Shown here in pieces: positions 26,683 through 34,153 of a stretch of 64,000 nucleotides of DNA. Origin of the DNA: JACVRW01 sp963820315 (lineage in GTDB: Bacteria; Actinomycetota; Thermoleophilia; Solirubrobacterales; Thermoleophilaceae); NCBI GenBank assembly GCA_963820315.1, contig CAWFZK010000020.1, positions 62,001 to 126,000 on the forward strand. Direction: 5' to 3'. The position numbers and the translations under genes were made by a program. Each line of letters begins with the position of its first letter. Positions within the stretch are counted from its first letter, which is position 1. Below the pieces are notes generated by a model. The model was not told where the DNA came from. It was given only the letters and a program-made list of their open reading frames with translations, and did no database searches.

Positions 26683-26923
26683 CCTCAGGCGGCTTGTCGT
26701 CCTGGCCCTCGCTGAAGCGCCGCTCGGCGTGCTTCTCTGGGTCCTCCTCGCCGAGCTCCTCCTGGCCCTCGCTGAAGCGCCCGTGATGCTGGTCCTCCGG
26801 GAGCTCCTCCTCGCCGGTGCTGAAGCGCCCGTGGTTCTCGTCCTCGGGGTGCTCCTCCGGCGCGTCCTCGCCCTTGGCGAAGTCGGGATCCCGCTCGGAG
26901 TGCTCGTTTGGATCGTGTGCCAT
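26672..26923 (-). CDS. Small acidic repeat protein (HGRFSxGxEEL)
   Basis: 83 aa, strongly charged. Repeats: NHGRFSTGEEELPEDQ, HHGRFSEGQEELGEED, HAERRFSEGQDD. AGGAGG precedes ATG 26923 at good distance. No signal peptide and no hydrophobic core, so probably disordered and cytoplasmic. Repeats are visible in DNA (26701-26720 equals 26761-26780). Family unknown to me; the composition recalls small stress-related hydrophilic proteins, but that is only an impression. Overlaps the 3' end of the propeller gene by 11 bp. Confidence 0.7.
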   Translation of the reverse strand: MAHDPNEHSERDPDFAKGEDAPEEHPEDENHGRFSTGEEELPEDQHHGRFSEGQEELGEEDPEKHAERRFSEGQDDKPPEVKP

Positions 26924-27036
26924 GCCACTGACCTCCTGTAGGCCGGCACGCGTCGGAGCCGGCTGGGCTTGCGTTACCCGGGTAGGTGCACTCTACGCCG
27001 CCTGTAACAGGGCGCACAGAGAGGGGTATCACCGCC

Positions 27037-27837
27037 GTGCAGCTCTTCCGCCGCAAACGTTCGCTGAAGGATCGCGCGATCCGTCATGGCCGCGCCCTTC
27101 GCAAGGCGGCGCCGCAGCTCGACATCCCGTGGGCCCGCTCCTGGCTCGCCGGCGCGATCCGGGAGAACTTCCTGCGCTTCGTGCTGCGCCCGACGATGAA
27201 CGTCTACACGCGCCGCCGCTCGACGGGCAGCGATCGGCTCGCGCGCATCAAGGGCCCGGTCATCCTGGTGGCGAACCACGCCAGCCACATCGACACGCCC
27301 GTCATCCTGGCCGCATTGCCGCGGCGCTTCCGCAAGCGCACGGCCGTCGCCGCGGCGGCCGACTACTTCTACCGCAATCGCATGGTCGCGGCGCTCGTAT
27401 CGCTGATCTTCAACACGGTGCCGCTCGACCGCGACGGCGGCGGCGTCGGCAAGCAGGCCACCGAGCACCTCGACAAGCTGCTCGACCAGGGCTGGAACCT
27501 GCTGCTCTATCCCGAGGGCACGCGCTCACGCAGCGGCGGGCTCGGCCGGGTGCGGCGCGGCGCCGCGGTGCTGGCGGAGCGCCACAAGCTGCCCGTGATC
27601 CCGATCCGCGTGACCGGCACGAGCGAGGTCATGCCGCCCGGGCGCTTCTGGCCCAAGCGGCTGCACGGCAAGATCATGTCGAGGCGCCACAAGGTCGAGG
27701 TCTGCTTCGGCGACCCGATCACGCCGAGCAAGGACTCCTCCGCGGTGATCGACCGCGTCCAGACCTTCTTCGACGCGAACGGAGACGGCGAAGGCCGCTT
27801 CGCGCGCGTGCGCGAGAAGGTCACCGAGCGCTACTAG
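27037..27837 (+). CDS. 1-acyl-sn-glycerol-3-phosphate acyltransferase (PlsC family)
   Basis: About 266 aa. Acyltransferase motif I NHASHIDTP (NHx4D), motif III region YPEGTRSRSG, motif IV VIPIRVTGTSEVMPPG. It acylates lysophosphatidate or a related glycerol ester at the membrane. GTG 27037 follows GAGGGG; an upstream GTG (26986) would add 17 residues with no conserved content. It converges with glpK1, leaving 9 bp. Relevant to the neighbouring glycerol cluster, since it uses a glycerol-3-phosphate-derived substrate. Confidence 0.88.
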   Translation: MQLFRRKRSLKDRAIRHGRALRKAAPQLDIPWARSWLAGAIRENFLRFVLRPTMNVYTRRRSTGSDRLARIKGPVILVANHASHIDTPVILAALPRRFRKRTAVAAAADYFYRNRMVAALVSLIFNTVPLDRDGGGVGKQATEHLDKLLDQGWNLLLYPEGTRSRSGGLGRVRRGAAVLAERHKLPVIPIRVTGTSEVMPPGRFWPKRLHGKIMSRRHKVEVCFGDPITPSKDSSAVIDRVQTFFDANGDGEGRFARVREKVTERY

Positions 27838-27846
27838 TGCCGGGCG

Positions 27847-29340
27847 CTAGTCGTCGTCTTCGTCGATCCAGTCGGTGGAGCGCTCGACGGCCTTGCGCCA
27901 CTTGCGGTAGCCCTTCTCGCGGCGCTGCCCGTCCATGTCCGGGCTCCACTCGGCGGCCTTGTGCCAGTTCGCGCGCAGGCTGTCGACGTCGGGCCAGAAG
28001 CCCACGGCCAGCCCGGCCGTGTAGGCCGCCCCGAGCGACACCGTCTCGGCGACGATCGGCCGCACCACCGGTACGTCGAGCACGTCGGCGAGGATCTGCA
28101 TGAGCAGGTTGTTGGCGGTCATGCCGCCGTCCACGCGCAGCGCCGACAGCGGCACGCCGTAGTCGATGTTCATCGCCTCGACCACCTCGCGTGTCTGCCA
28201 GGCCGTGGCCTCCAGCACCGCGCGTGCCAGGTGGCCCTTCTGGATGTAGCCGGTGAGCCCGGCGATCACGCCGCGGGCGTCGCTGCGCCAGTGCGGCGCG
28301 AACAGGCCGGAGAAGGCCGGCACGAAGTAGCAGCCGCCGTTGTCGTCGACGCTGCGGGCGAGCGTCTCGATCTCGGGCGCGCTCCCGATCAGGCCGAGGT
28401 TGTCGCGGAACCACTGGACGAGCGATCCGGTCACGGCCATCGAGCCCTCGAGCGCATAGGTGGCGGGCTGGTCGCCGAGCTTGTAGCCGAGCGTCGTGAG
28501 CAAGCCGTTCTCCGAGCGCACCGGGCGCTCGCCGGTGTTGAGCAACAGGAAGCTGCCGGTGCCGTAGGTGCACTTCGCGTCGCCCGGCGAGAAGCAGGTC
28601 TGGCCGACAAGAGCCGCGTGCTGGTCGCCGAGCGCGGAGGCCACCGGCACGCCGGCAAGCGGCTCGCCGGCCTCCCCGTAGAGCTCCGCTGACGACCGGA
28701 TCTCCGGGAGCATCGCGCGCGGGATGCCCATCGCCTCGAGCAGCCGTCCGTCCCAGTCCGCGGCGTCGAGGCTCATCAGCATGGTGCGGCTCGCATTGGT
28801 CACGTCGGTCACGTGGCGCCCGGTCAGCTTCCAGATCAGCCAGCTGTCCATCGTCCCGAACAGCACCTGCCCGGCCTCGGCGCGCTCCTCGAGCCCGGGT
28901 ATGCGGTCGAGCAGCCAGCGGATCTTCGGGCCGGAGAAGTAGGTGGCGAGCGGCAGGCCGCAGATCTCCTGGAAGCGCTGCTGGCCGACCTCGCCCCCGA
29001 GCTCGCGGCAGAGGTGGTCGGTGCGCGTGTCCTGCCAGGTGATCGCGTTGCTCACAGGCTCACCGGTGTCGCGGTTCCAGAGCACGGTCGTCTCGCGCTG
29101 GTTCGCGATGCCGAGCGCGACGAGGTCGCTCAGCGCGAGGTCCGCGCCGGTGAGCGCCTCGCCGACGACCGTCACGACGTTGGCCCAGATCTCCTTCGGG
29201 TCGTGCTCGACCCAACCGGGCCGCGGGTAGACGTGGCGGTGTTCCTTCTGGGCGACCGAGACTATGCGGGCCGACTCGTCGAAGACGAGGCAGCGCGACG
29301 AGGCTGTGCCTTGGTCGATCGAGGCGACGTACTGGCTCAT
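27847..29340 (-). CDS. glpK: Glycerol kinase, copy 1
   Basis: 497 aa FGGY kinase, ATP + glycerol to glycerol 3-phosphate. Visible: IDQGTASSRCLVFD, GWVEHDPKEIW, ANQRETTVLW, ITWQDTRTDHLC (catalytic Asp is later, in ALGDQHAALVGQ), YGTGSFLLLNTG and VDGGMTANNLLMQ. The HFYG loop whose His is phosphorylated by HPr in Firmicutes is absent (VASALGDQH in its place). Lies 7 bp downstream of the IclR gene on the same strand and so is co-transcribed with it. Confidence 0.95.
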   Translation of the reverse strand: MSQYVASIDQGTASSRCLVFDESARIVSVAQKEHRHVYPRPGWVEHDPKEIWANVVTVVGEALTGADLALSDLVALGIANQRETTVLWNRDTGEPVSNAITWQDTRTDHLCRELGGEVGQQRFQEICGLPLATYFSGPKIRWLLDRIPGLEERAEAGQVLFGTMDSWLIWKLTGRHVTDVTNASRTMLMSLDAADWDGRLLEAMGIPRAMLPEIRSSAELYGEAGEPLAGVPVASALGDQHAALVGQTCFSPGDAKCTYGTGSFLLLNTGERPVRSENGLLTTLGYKLGDQPATYALEGSMAVTGSLVQWFRDNLGLIGSAPEIETLARSVDDNGGCYFVPAFSGLFAPHWRSDARGVIAGLTGYIQKGHLARAVLEATAWQTREVVEAMNIDYGVPLSALRVDGGMTANNLLMQILADVLDVPVVRPIVAETVSLGAAYTAGLAVGFWPDVDSLRANWHKAAEWSPDMDGQRREKGYRKWRKAVERSTDWIDEDDD

Positions 29341-29347
29341 GCTGCTG

Positions 29348-30112
29348 CTACCACGGGATGGCGCCAAGCTCGCGTGAAACCGCCCGCGCAGCCTCCCGGA
29401 CATAAGCGATGAGTTCCTCCCGAGCGCCGCCATCCTCGCACATCCGCTCGGGAGCGCCGGAGATGCCGATCGCCCCGACGGTGAGCCCGCGGCGGTCCTC
29501 GATCGGAGCCGCCAGCGACACGACTCCCTCAATCAGCTCCTCGCGGTCGATCGCCCAGCCGCGCTCGCGCACGTCCTGGAGCTCGCGCCGCAGCCGGTAG
29601 AGGTCGGTGATCGTCGAGCTGGTGCAGGCGCGCAGGCCGTCGCGGGTCAGCTCGGAGGCGAGGTACTGGTGGTGTGCGAGCAGCGCCTTCCCGAGCGCGC
29701 TCGCGTGCGCCGGCAGCAGCGCGCCGACCTCGAGCGCCTGGTGGCTGTCGTCGGGGCGGAAGACGTGGTGGACGACGAGCACCTGGTTCTCGTGCAGCGT
29801 CCCGATGCGCACGCTCTCCTCGCTGCGGGCGGCGAGGGCGTCGGACCAGTTGAGCGCGCGCGTCCGCAGCTCGTTGCCGTCGAGGTAGCTCGAGCCCATG
29901 TGCAGGAGGGCCGCGCCGAGTTGGTACTTGCCGGAGTCCGCGTCCTGCTCCACGAAGCCGACACGCTGCAGCGTGCGCAGGATCCCGTGCACGGTCGCCT
30001 TGTTCAGCTCGAGCTCGCCGGCGAGCTCGGCGACGCCCATGCGGTGCGTGCGTCCCGACAGCAGCCGCAGGATCGCGGCCGCGCGCTCGATCGACTGGAT
30101 GTGGCCAGGCAT
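29348..30112 (-). CDS. IclR-family regulator of the glycerol cluster
   Basis: 254 aa. N-terminal winged HTH (AAAILRLLSGRTHRMGVAEL, LNKATVHGILRTLQRVGFVE) and C-terminal effector domain (LLPAHASALGKALLAH, APIEDRRGLTVGAIGISG). ATG 30112 starts the family-typical MPGHIQSIERAAAIL. It lies between the two halves of the glycerol regulon and a 7+7 inverted repeat (30139-30155) lies in the 94-bp gap towards glpF. It probably senses glycerol, glycerol 3-phosphate or DHA and controls both directions (inference). Confidence 0.9.
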   Translation of the reverse strand: MPGHIQSIERAAAILRLLSGRTHRMGVAELAGELELNKATVHGILRTLQRVGFVEQDADSGKYQLGAALLHMGSSYLDGNELRTRALNWSDALAARSEESVRIGTLHENQVLVVHHVFRPDDSHQALEVGALLPAHASALGKALLAHHQYLASELTRDGLRACTSSTITDLYRLRRELQDVRERGWAIDREELIEGVVSLAAPIEDRRGLTVGAIGISGAPERMCEDGGAREELIAYVREAARAVSRELGAIPW

Positions 30113-30138
30113 GCGAGAACCACCAGTTTGTGAACTCC

Positions 30139-30155
30139 GTTTGACATTGTCAAAC
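30139..30155. promoter_or_regulatory. Perfect inverted repeat, putative IclR operator
   Basis: GTTTGAC-ATT-GTCAAAC, perfect 7-bp arms around 3 bp. A weaker AGTT-TGTG-AACT lies just beside it at 30125-30136. The repeat contains the TTGACA of the glpF promoter, so a bound regulator would block or recruit RNA polymerase. Confidence 0.65.
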
Positions 30156-30170
30156 GCGCTCGGATAGTGT
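30141..30170 (+). promoter_or_regulatory. glpF operon promoter TTGACA-18-TAGTGT
   Basis: -35 TTGACA at 30141-30146 and -10 TAGTGT at 30165-30170. Transcription would start near 30177, leaving a 30-nt leader with GAGAGGAGGAG before the TTG start of glpF. The clearest two-box promoter in the window. Confidence 0.65.
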
Positions 30171-30206
30171 CGCGGCGCCAGCTTTGTCCCACGAGAGGAG
30201 GAGCTC

Positions 30207-30921
30207 TTGAGCATCTTCGGTGCTGAGACGATCGGGACGGCGCTCCTGATCCTGTTCGGAGATGGTGTCGTGGCGGCGGTGCTTCTGAACAAGTCCAAGG
30301 TTCAGAACGCCGACTGGATCGTGATCGCCCTCGGCTGGGGTTTCGCGGTCATGGTCGGCGCGTACGCCGTCGGGCCAATTCAGCGGTGCTCATCTCAATC
30401 CGGCGGTCACCGTCGGGCTATGGGTCTCCGGTGCGATCGACGGGAGCGACGTACCCGAATATTTCGCCGGCGAGTTCCTGGGGGCGGCCATCGGAGCACT
30501 GCTCGTGTTCCTCGCCTACTACCAACACTTCGCGGAAACCGAGGATCAAGGCCTGAAGCTTGCGGTCTTCTCGACCGGGCCGGCGATCCGCAACTACGGG
30601 TGGAACATGGTGACCGAGATCATCGGCACCTTCGCGCTCGTGTTCGGCATCCTGGCGATCGCCGACAACGCGGCTCCAGGGGAATCGGGGTTGACCACGC
30701 TCCTTGTGGCGTTCCTTGTGGCCGCGATCGGATTGTCACTAGGTGGACCAACGGGCTACGCGATCAACCCAGCGCGTGACCTGAGCCCGCGCATCATGCA
30801 CGCGATCCTGCCCATCCCGGGCAAGGGCTCCTCCGACTGGGGCTACTCCTGGGTGCCGGTGGTCGCGCCGCTGATGGGCGGAGCGCTCGGCGGGTTCTGC
30901 TTCTGGTGGTGGTGGCCCTAA
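30207..30921 (+). CDS. glpF: Glycerol facilitator (aquaporin family), one frameshift
   Basis: MIP channel, about 237 aa after correction. TTG start with SD GAGGAGG 5-6 nt upstream. The first segment is MSIFGAETIGTALLILFGDG. The frame moves +1 near 30375-30390 (an extra C in ATTCAGC); corrected, it reads GPISGAHLNPAVTVGLW, containing the first NPA box. The second NPA box is GYAINPARDLSP. Six hydrophobic segments. As first gene of the plus-strand glycerol operon it lets glycerol, and perhaps dihydroxyacetone, enter the cell. Likely functional, the shift being a consensus error. Confidence 0.9.
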
Positions 30922-30946
30922 GCCGTAAACGCCCTGGGAGGCGACT

Positions 30947-31945
30947 ATGAAGAAGCTGATCAACGCGCCGGACGCGGTCCTGCAGGACTCGCTCCGGGGG
31001 GTGGAGGCGGCCCATGGCGACCGGCTCCGCGTCAACTACGACCCGCCCTATGTGGTCCGGGCCGACGCTCCCGTTCAGGGGAAGGTCGGCCTGGTGTCGG
31101 GCGGCGGCTCGGGACACGAGCCGATGCACGGTGGATTCGTGGGCCCCGGGATGCTGGACGCGGCCTGCCCGGGCGAGGTCTTCACCTCGCCCACGCCGGA
31201 CCAGATGCAGGCAGCGACCGAGGCCGTCGACGGCGGCGCGGGCGTCGTGCACATCGTCAAGAACTACACCGGCGACGTCATGAACTTCGACATGGCGGCT
31301 GAGCTCGCCAAGGGCGAAGGGACCGAGGTCGAGTCGGTGCTGACGAACGACGACGTAGCGGTCGAAGACTCGCTCTACACGGCCGGTCGACGGGGGGTGG
31401 GGGTCACCGTCCTCGTCGAGAAGATCTGCGGCGGAGCGGCCGACGACGGCCGCTCCCTCGCAGAGGTGGCCGAGCTGGGGCGGCGTGTCAACGCGAACGG
31501 CCGCTCGATGGGCATGGCGCTCACGCCCTGCATCACGCCGGGCTCGGGTGAGCCGAGCTTCGAGCTGGGCGAGAACGAGGTCGAGATCGGCATCGGCATC
31601 CACGGGGAGCCGGGGCGTTTCCGCGAGGAGATCGGCCCGGCGTCGCAGATTGCAGAGCGGCTCGTGACGCCGATCGTCGAGGACCTGCCGTTCTCGTCCG
31701 GCGACCGCGTGCTCGCCTTCGTCAACGGCATGGGCGGCACCCCGCTGATCGAGCTGTACCTGATGTATGGCGAGGTGGCGAAGCTCCTCGAAGGCCACGG
31801 CCTTCAGATCGAGCGGAACCTCATCGGCAACTACATCACCTCGCTCGAGATGCAGGGCTGTTCGATCACGCTGTTGAGGCTCGACGACGAAATGGCCCGC
31901 TACTGGGACGCACCGGTGGACACACCGGCCCTGCGTTGGGGCTAA
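30947..31945 (+). CDS. dhaK: Dihydroxyacetone kinase subunit K (PTS-dependent)
   Basis: 332 aa. Full DhaK: KKLINAPDAVLQDSLRGVEA, VRADAPVQGKVGLVSGGGSG, HEPMHGGFVGPGMLDAACPG, FTSPTPDQM, NYTGDVMNFDMA, and IGIGIHGEPG with the His that binds dihydroxyacetone covalently. It binds the ketose as a hemiaminal and receives phosphate from DhaL-ADP. GGGAGG precedes the ATG. 6 bp gap to dhaL. Confidence 0.95.
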   Translation: MKKLINAPDAVLQDSLRGVEAAHGDRLRVNYDPPYVVRADAPVQGKVGLVSGGGSGHEPMHGGFVGPGMLDAACPGEVFTSPTPDQMQAATEAVDGGAGVVHIVKNYTGDVMNFDMAAELAKGEGTEVESVLTNDDVAVEDSLYTAGRRGVGVTVLVEKICGGAADDGRSLAEVAELGRRVNANGRSMGMALTPCITPGSGEPSFELGENEVEIGIGIHGEPGRFREEIGPASQIAERLVTPIVEDLPFSSGDRVLAFVNGMGGTPLIELYLMYGEVAKLLEGHGLQIERNLIGNYITSLEMQGCSITLLRLDDEMARYWDAPVDTPALRWG

Positions 31946-31951
31946 TGGAAC

Positions 31952-32578
31952 GTGCCGGTCACGCGTGACACCGTCCTGGATTGGATGCGCCGCTTCGCCG
32001 GCGAGATGGAGGAGCGCCGTCAGGAGCTCGTCCGCCTCGACACGGCGATCGGCGATGGCGACCACGGCACCAACATGGACCGTGGGATGCGCAAGGCGAT
32101 CGAGAAGCTCGACGCCTCCGAGCAGGACGACCCGGGCGCCGTGCTCAAGACCGTCGCGATGGCGCTGGTCTCGAGCGTGGGCGGCGCCGCGGGGCCTCTC
32201 TACGGGACGCTCTTCCTGCAGATGGGCGGGGCGATGGCCGGCCAGGAGGAGGTTGACCTGGCCGGCTACGTCGCCGCCTGGCAGAAGGGACTCGAGGGGG
32301 TCAAGGCGCGTGGCAAGGCGGAGCCGGGCGACAAGACGATGGTCGACGTGCTCACGCCGGCACTGGCGGCGATGGAGCAGGCCGGTGACCTCGACTCCGC
32401 TCTGACGGCGGCCGTCGAGGCGGCCGAGACCGGAGTGAAGGACACGATTCCGCTGGTCGCGCGCAAGGGCCGCGCGAGCTATCTGGGGGAGCGCAGCAAG
32501 GACCACCAAGATCCGGGCGCCACCTCGACCTACTACCTGTTTCGCTGCGCCTCCGAGGCGCTCGGCGGCGCAGGCTGA
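31952..32578 (+). CDS. dhaL: Dihydroxyacetone kinase subunit L
   Basis: 208 aa. ADP-binding helical barrel: IGDGDHGTNMDRGM carries the Asp/His that coordinate two Mg ions, plus SSVGGAAGPLYGTLFLQMG and GDKTMVDVLTPAL and RKGRASYLGERSKDHQDPGA. The bound ADP is rephosphorylated by DhaM and serves as coenzyme. GTG start. Followed by glpK2 after an AAAGGAG. Confidence 0.94.
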   Translation: MPVTRDTVLDWMRRFAGEMEERRQELVRLDTAIGDGDHGTNMDRGMRKAIEKLDASEQDDPGAVLKTVAMALVSSVGGAAGPLYGTLFLQMGGAMAGQEEVDLAGYVAAWQKGLEGVKARGKAEPGDKTMVDVLTPALAAMEQAGDLDSALTAAVEAAETGVKDTIPLVARKGRASYLGERSKDHQDPGATSTYYLFRCASEALGGAG

Positions 32579-32589
32579 AAGGAGCATCT

Positions 32590-34089
32590 ATGGCGCAGTA
32601 CGCGGCAGCGCTTGATCAGGGCACCACGAGCACCCGCTGCATGATCTTCGATCACGGCGGCAACGTGGCGGCGGTCGAGCAGCTCGAGCACGAGCAGATC
32701 TATCCAAAGCCGGGCTGGGTCGAGCACGACCCGGGTGAGATCTGGCAACGCACCCGTCAGGTGATGGACGGCGCGCTCGGGAAGGTCGGGGGCAACGCCG
32801 GCGACATCGCGGCGCTCGGTGTCACGAACCAGCGCGAGACGACGGTCGTGTGGGACCGCAACACCGGCGAGCCCGTCTACAACGCGATCGTCTGGCAGGA
32901 CACGCGGACCGACAAGATCTGCGACGAGCTGTCCGCCGACGAAGGGCAGGATCGCTTCCGGCTGAAGACGGGTCTGCCGATCGCGACCTACTTCTCGGGG
33001 CCGAAGATCCGCTGGATTCTCGAGAACGTCGACGGCGCGCGGGAGCGGGCGGATGCCGGCGACCTCATCTTCGGCAACACCGACACCTGGTCCATCTGGA
33101 ACCTCACCGGCGGCACCGACGGCGGTCTTCACATCACCGACCCGAGCAACGCCAGCCGGACGATGCTGATGAGCCTCAAGACGCTCGACTGGGACGACGA
33201 GCTGCTGTCCGCCATCGGCGTGCCGCGCTCGATGCTCCCAGAGATCAGGCCCTCGAGCGCCGTCTACGGCGAGGTCAAGGGCGGCGCCTTCGCGGGCGTC
33301 CAGGTGGCCGGCGACCTCGGTGACCAGCAGGCGGCCACGTTCGGCCAGACCTGCTTCTCGGTCGGCGAGGCGAAGAACACCTACGGCACCGGCAACTTCC
33401 TGCTGCTCAACACGGGCACGGAGGCGGTCCAGTCGAAGAACGGCCTGATCACGACGGTGGGCTACAAGATCGGCGACGACGACGCGGTCTACTGCCTCGA
33501 GGGCTCGATCGCGATCACGGGGGCGCTCGTGCAGTGGCTGCGCGACAACCTCAAGATCATCCGCTCGTCGGCGGAGGTCGAGGACCTGGCCAAGAGCGTC
33601 GAGGACAACGGCGGCGCGTATATCGTGCCCGCGTTCTCGGGGCTGTTCGCGCCGTACTGGAAGTCGGACGCCCGCGGCGTCATCGCCGGCCTGACCCGCT
33701 ACGTCAACGGCGGTCACCTCGCGCGCGCGGCGCTCGAGGCCACGGCCTTCCAGAGCCGCGAGGTCGCGGACGCGATGAACGCGGACTCGGGCGTCGACCT
33801 CGAGTCGCTGAAGGTCGACGGCGGCATGGTCGTCAACGAGACGCTCATGCAGTTCCAGGCCGACATCCTCGGCGTGCCGGTGATCCGGCCGAAGGTCGCG
33901 GAGACGACCTCGCTCGGCGCCGCCTACGCGGCCGGACTCGCCACCGGCTTCTGGAGCGACCAGGAGAGCCTGCGCGAGAACTGGGTCGAGGACAAGCGCT
34001 GGGAGCCGCAGATGGATGCGGCCGCGCGCGACGAGGCCTACCGCTTCTGGAAGAAGGCCGTTACGCGGACATTCGACTGGGCGGAGTAA
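32590..34089 (+). CDS. glpK: Glycerol kinase, copy 2
   Basis: 499 aa FGGY kinase: LDQGTTSTRCMIFDHGG, GWVEHDPGEIW, TNQRETTVVWDRNTGEPVYN, DLGDQQAATFGQ, YGTGNFLLLNTG, VDGGMVVNETLMQ. Clearly related to, but diverged from, copy 1 on the other side of the IclR gene. Like copy 1 it lacks the HFYG phosphorylation loop, so direct control by HPr is not expected. Part of the glpF-dhaKL-glpK2 transcription unit; a large hairpin follows. Confidence 0.95.
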   Translation: MAQYAAALDQGTTSTRCMIFDHGGNVAAVEQLEHEQIYPKPGWVEHDPGEIWQRTRQVMDGALGKVGGNAGDIAALGVTNQRETTVVWDRNTGEPVYNAIVWQDTRTDKICDELSADEGQDRFRLKTGLPIATYFSGPKIRWILENVDGARERADAGDLIFGNTDTWSIWNLTGGTDGGLHITDPSNASRTMLMSLKTLDWDDELLSAIGVPRSMLPEIRPSSAVYGEVKGGAFAGVQVAGDLGDQQAATFGQTCFSVGEAKNTYGTGNFLLLNTGTEAVQSKNGLITTVGYKIGDDDAVYCLEGSIAITGALVQWLRDNLKIIRSSAEVEDLAKSVEDNGGAYIVPAFSGLFAPYWKSDARGVIAGLTRYVNGGHLARAALEATAFQSREVADAMNADSGVDLESLKVDGGMVVNETLMQFQADILGVPVIRPKVAETTSLGAAYAAGLATGFWSDQESLRENWVEDKRWEPQMDAAARDEAYRFWKKAVTRTFDWAE

Positions 34090-34090
34090 T

Positions 34091-34137
34091 CGGCTGGGCT
34101 GGGCCGGGCGCCTGCGCCCGGCCCACCAAGCCAGCCG
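34091..34137 (+). terminator. Large hairpin between glpK2 and glpA
   Basis: Inner perfect 10-bp stem GGGCCGGGCG/CGCCCGGCCC with a CCTG loop (34101-34124), extended by outer arms CGGCTGG/CCAGCCG. No T-run. Three bases later comes the glpA -10 box, so it may separate two transcription units or protect the upstream mRNA 3' end. Confidence 0.6.
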
Positions 34138-34139
34138 GG

Positions 34140-34145
34140 TAGGCT
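34140..34145 (+). promoter_or_regulatory. TAGGCT -10 box for glpA
   Basis: TAGGCT ends 8 nt before GTG 34154. No SD. It would give glpABC-dhaM-pgsA a promoter of their own. Confidence 0.5.
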
Positions 34146-34153
34146 GAGGGACA

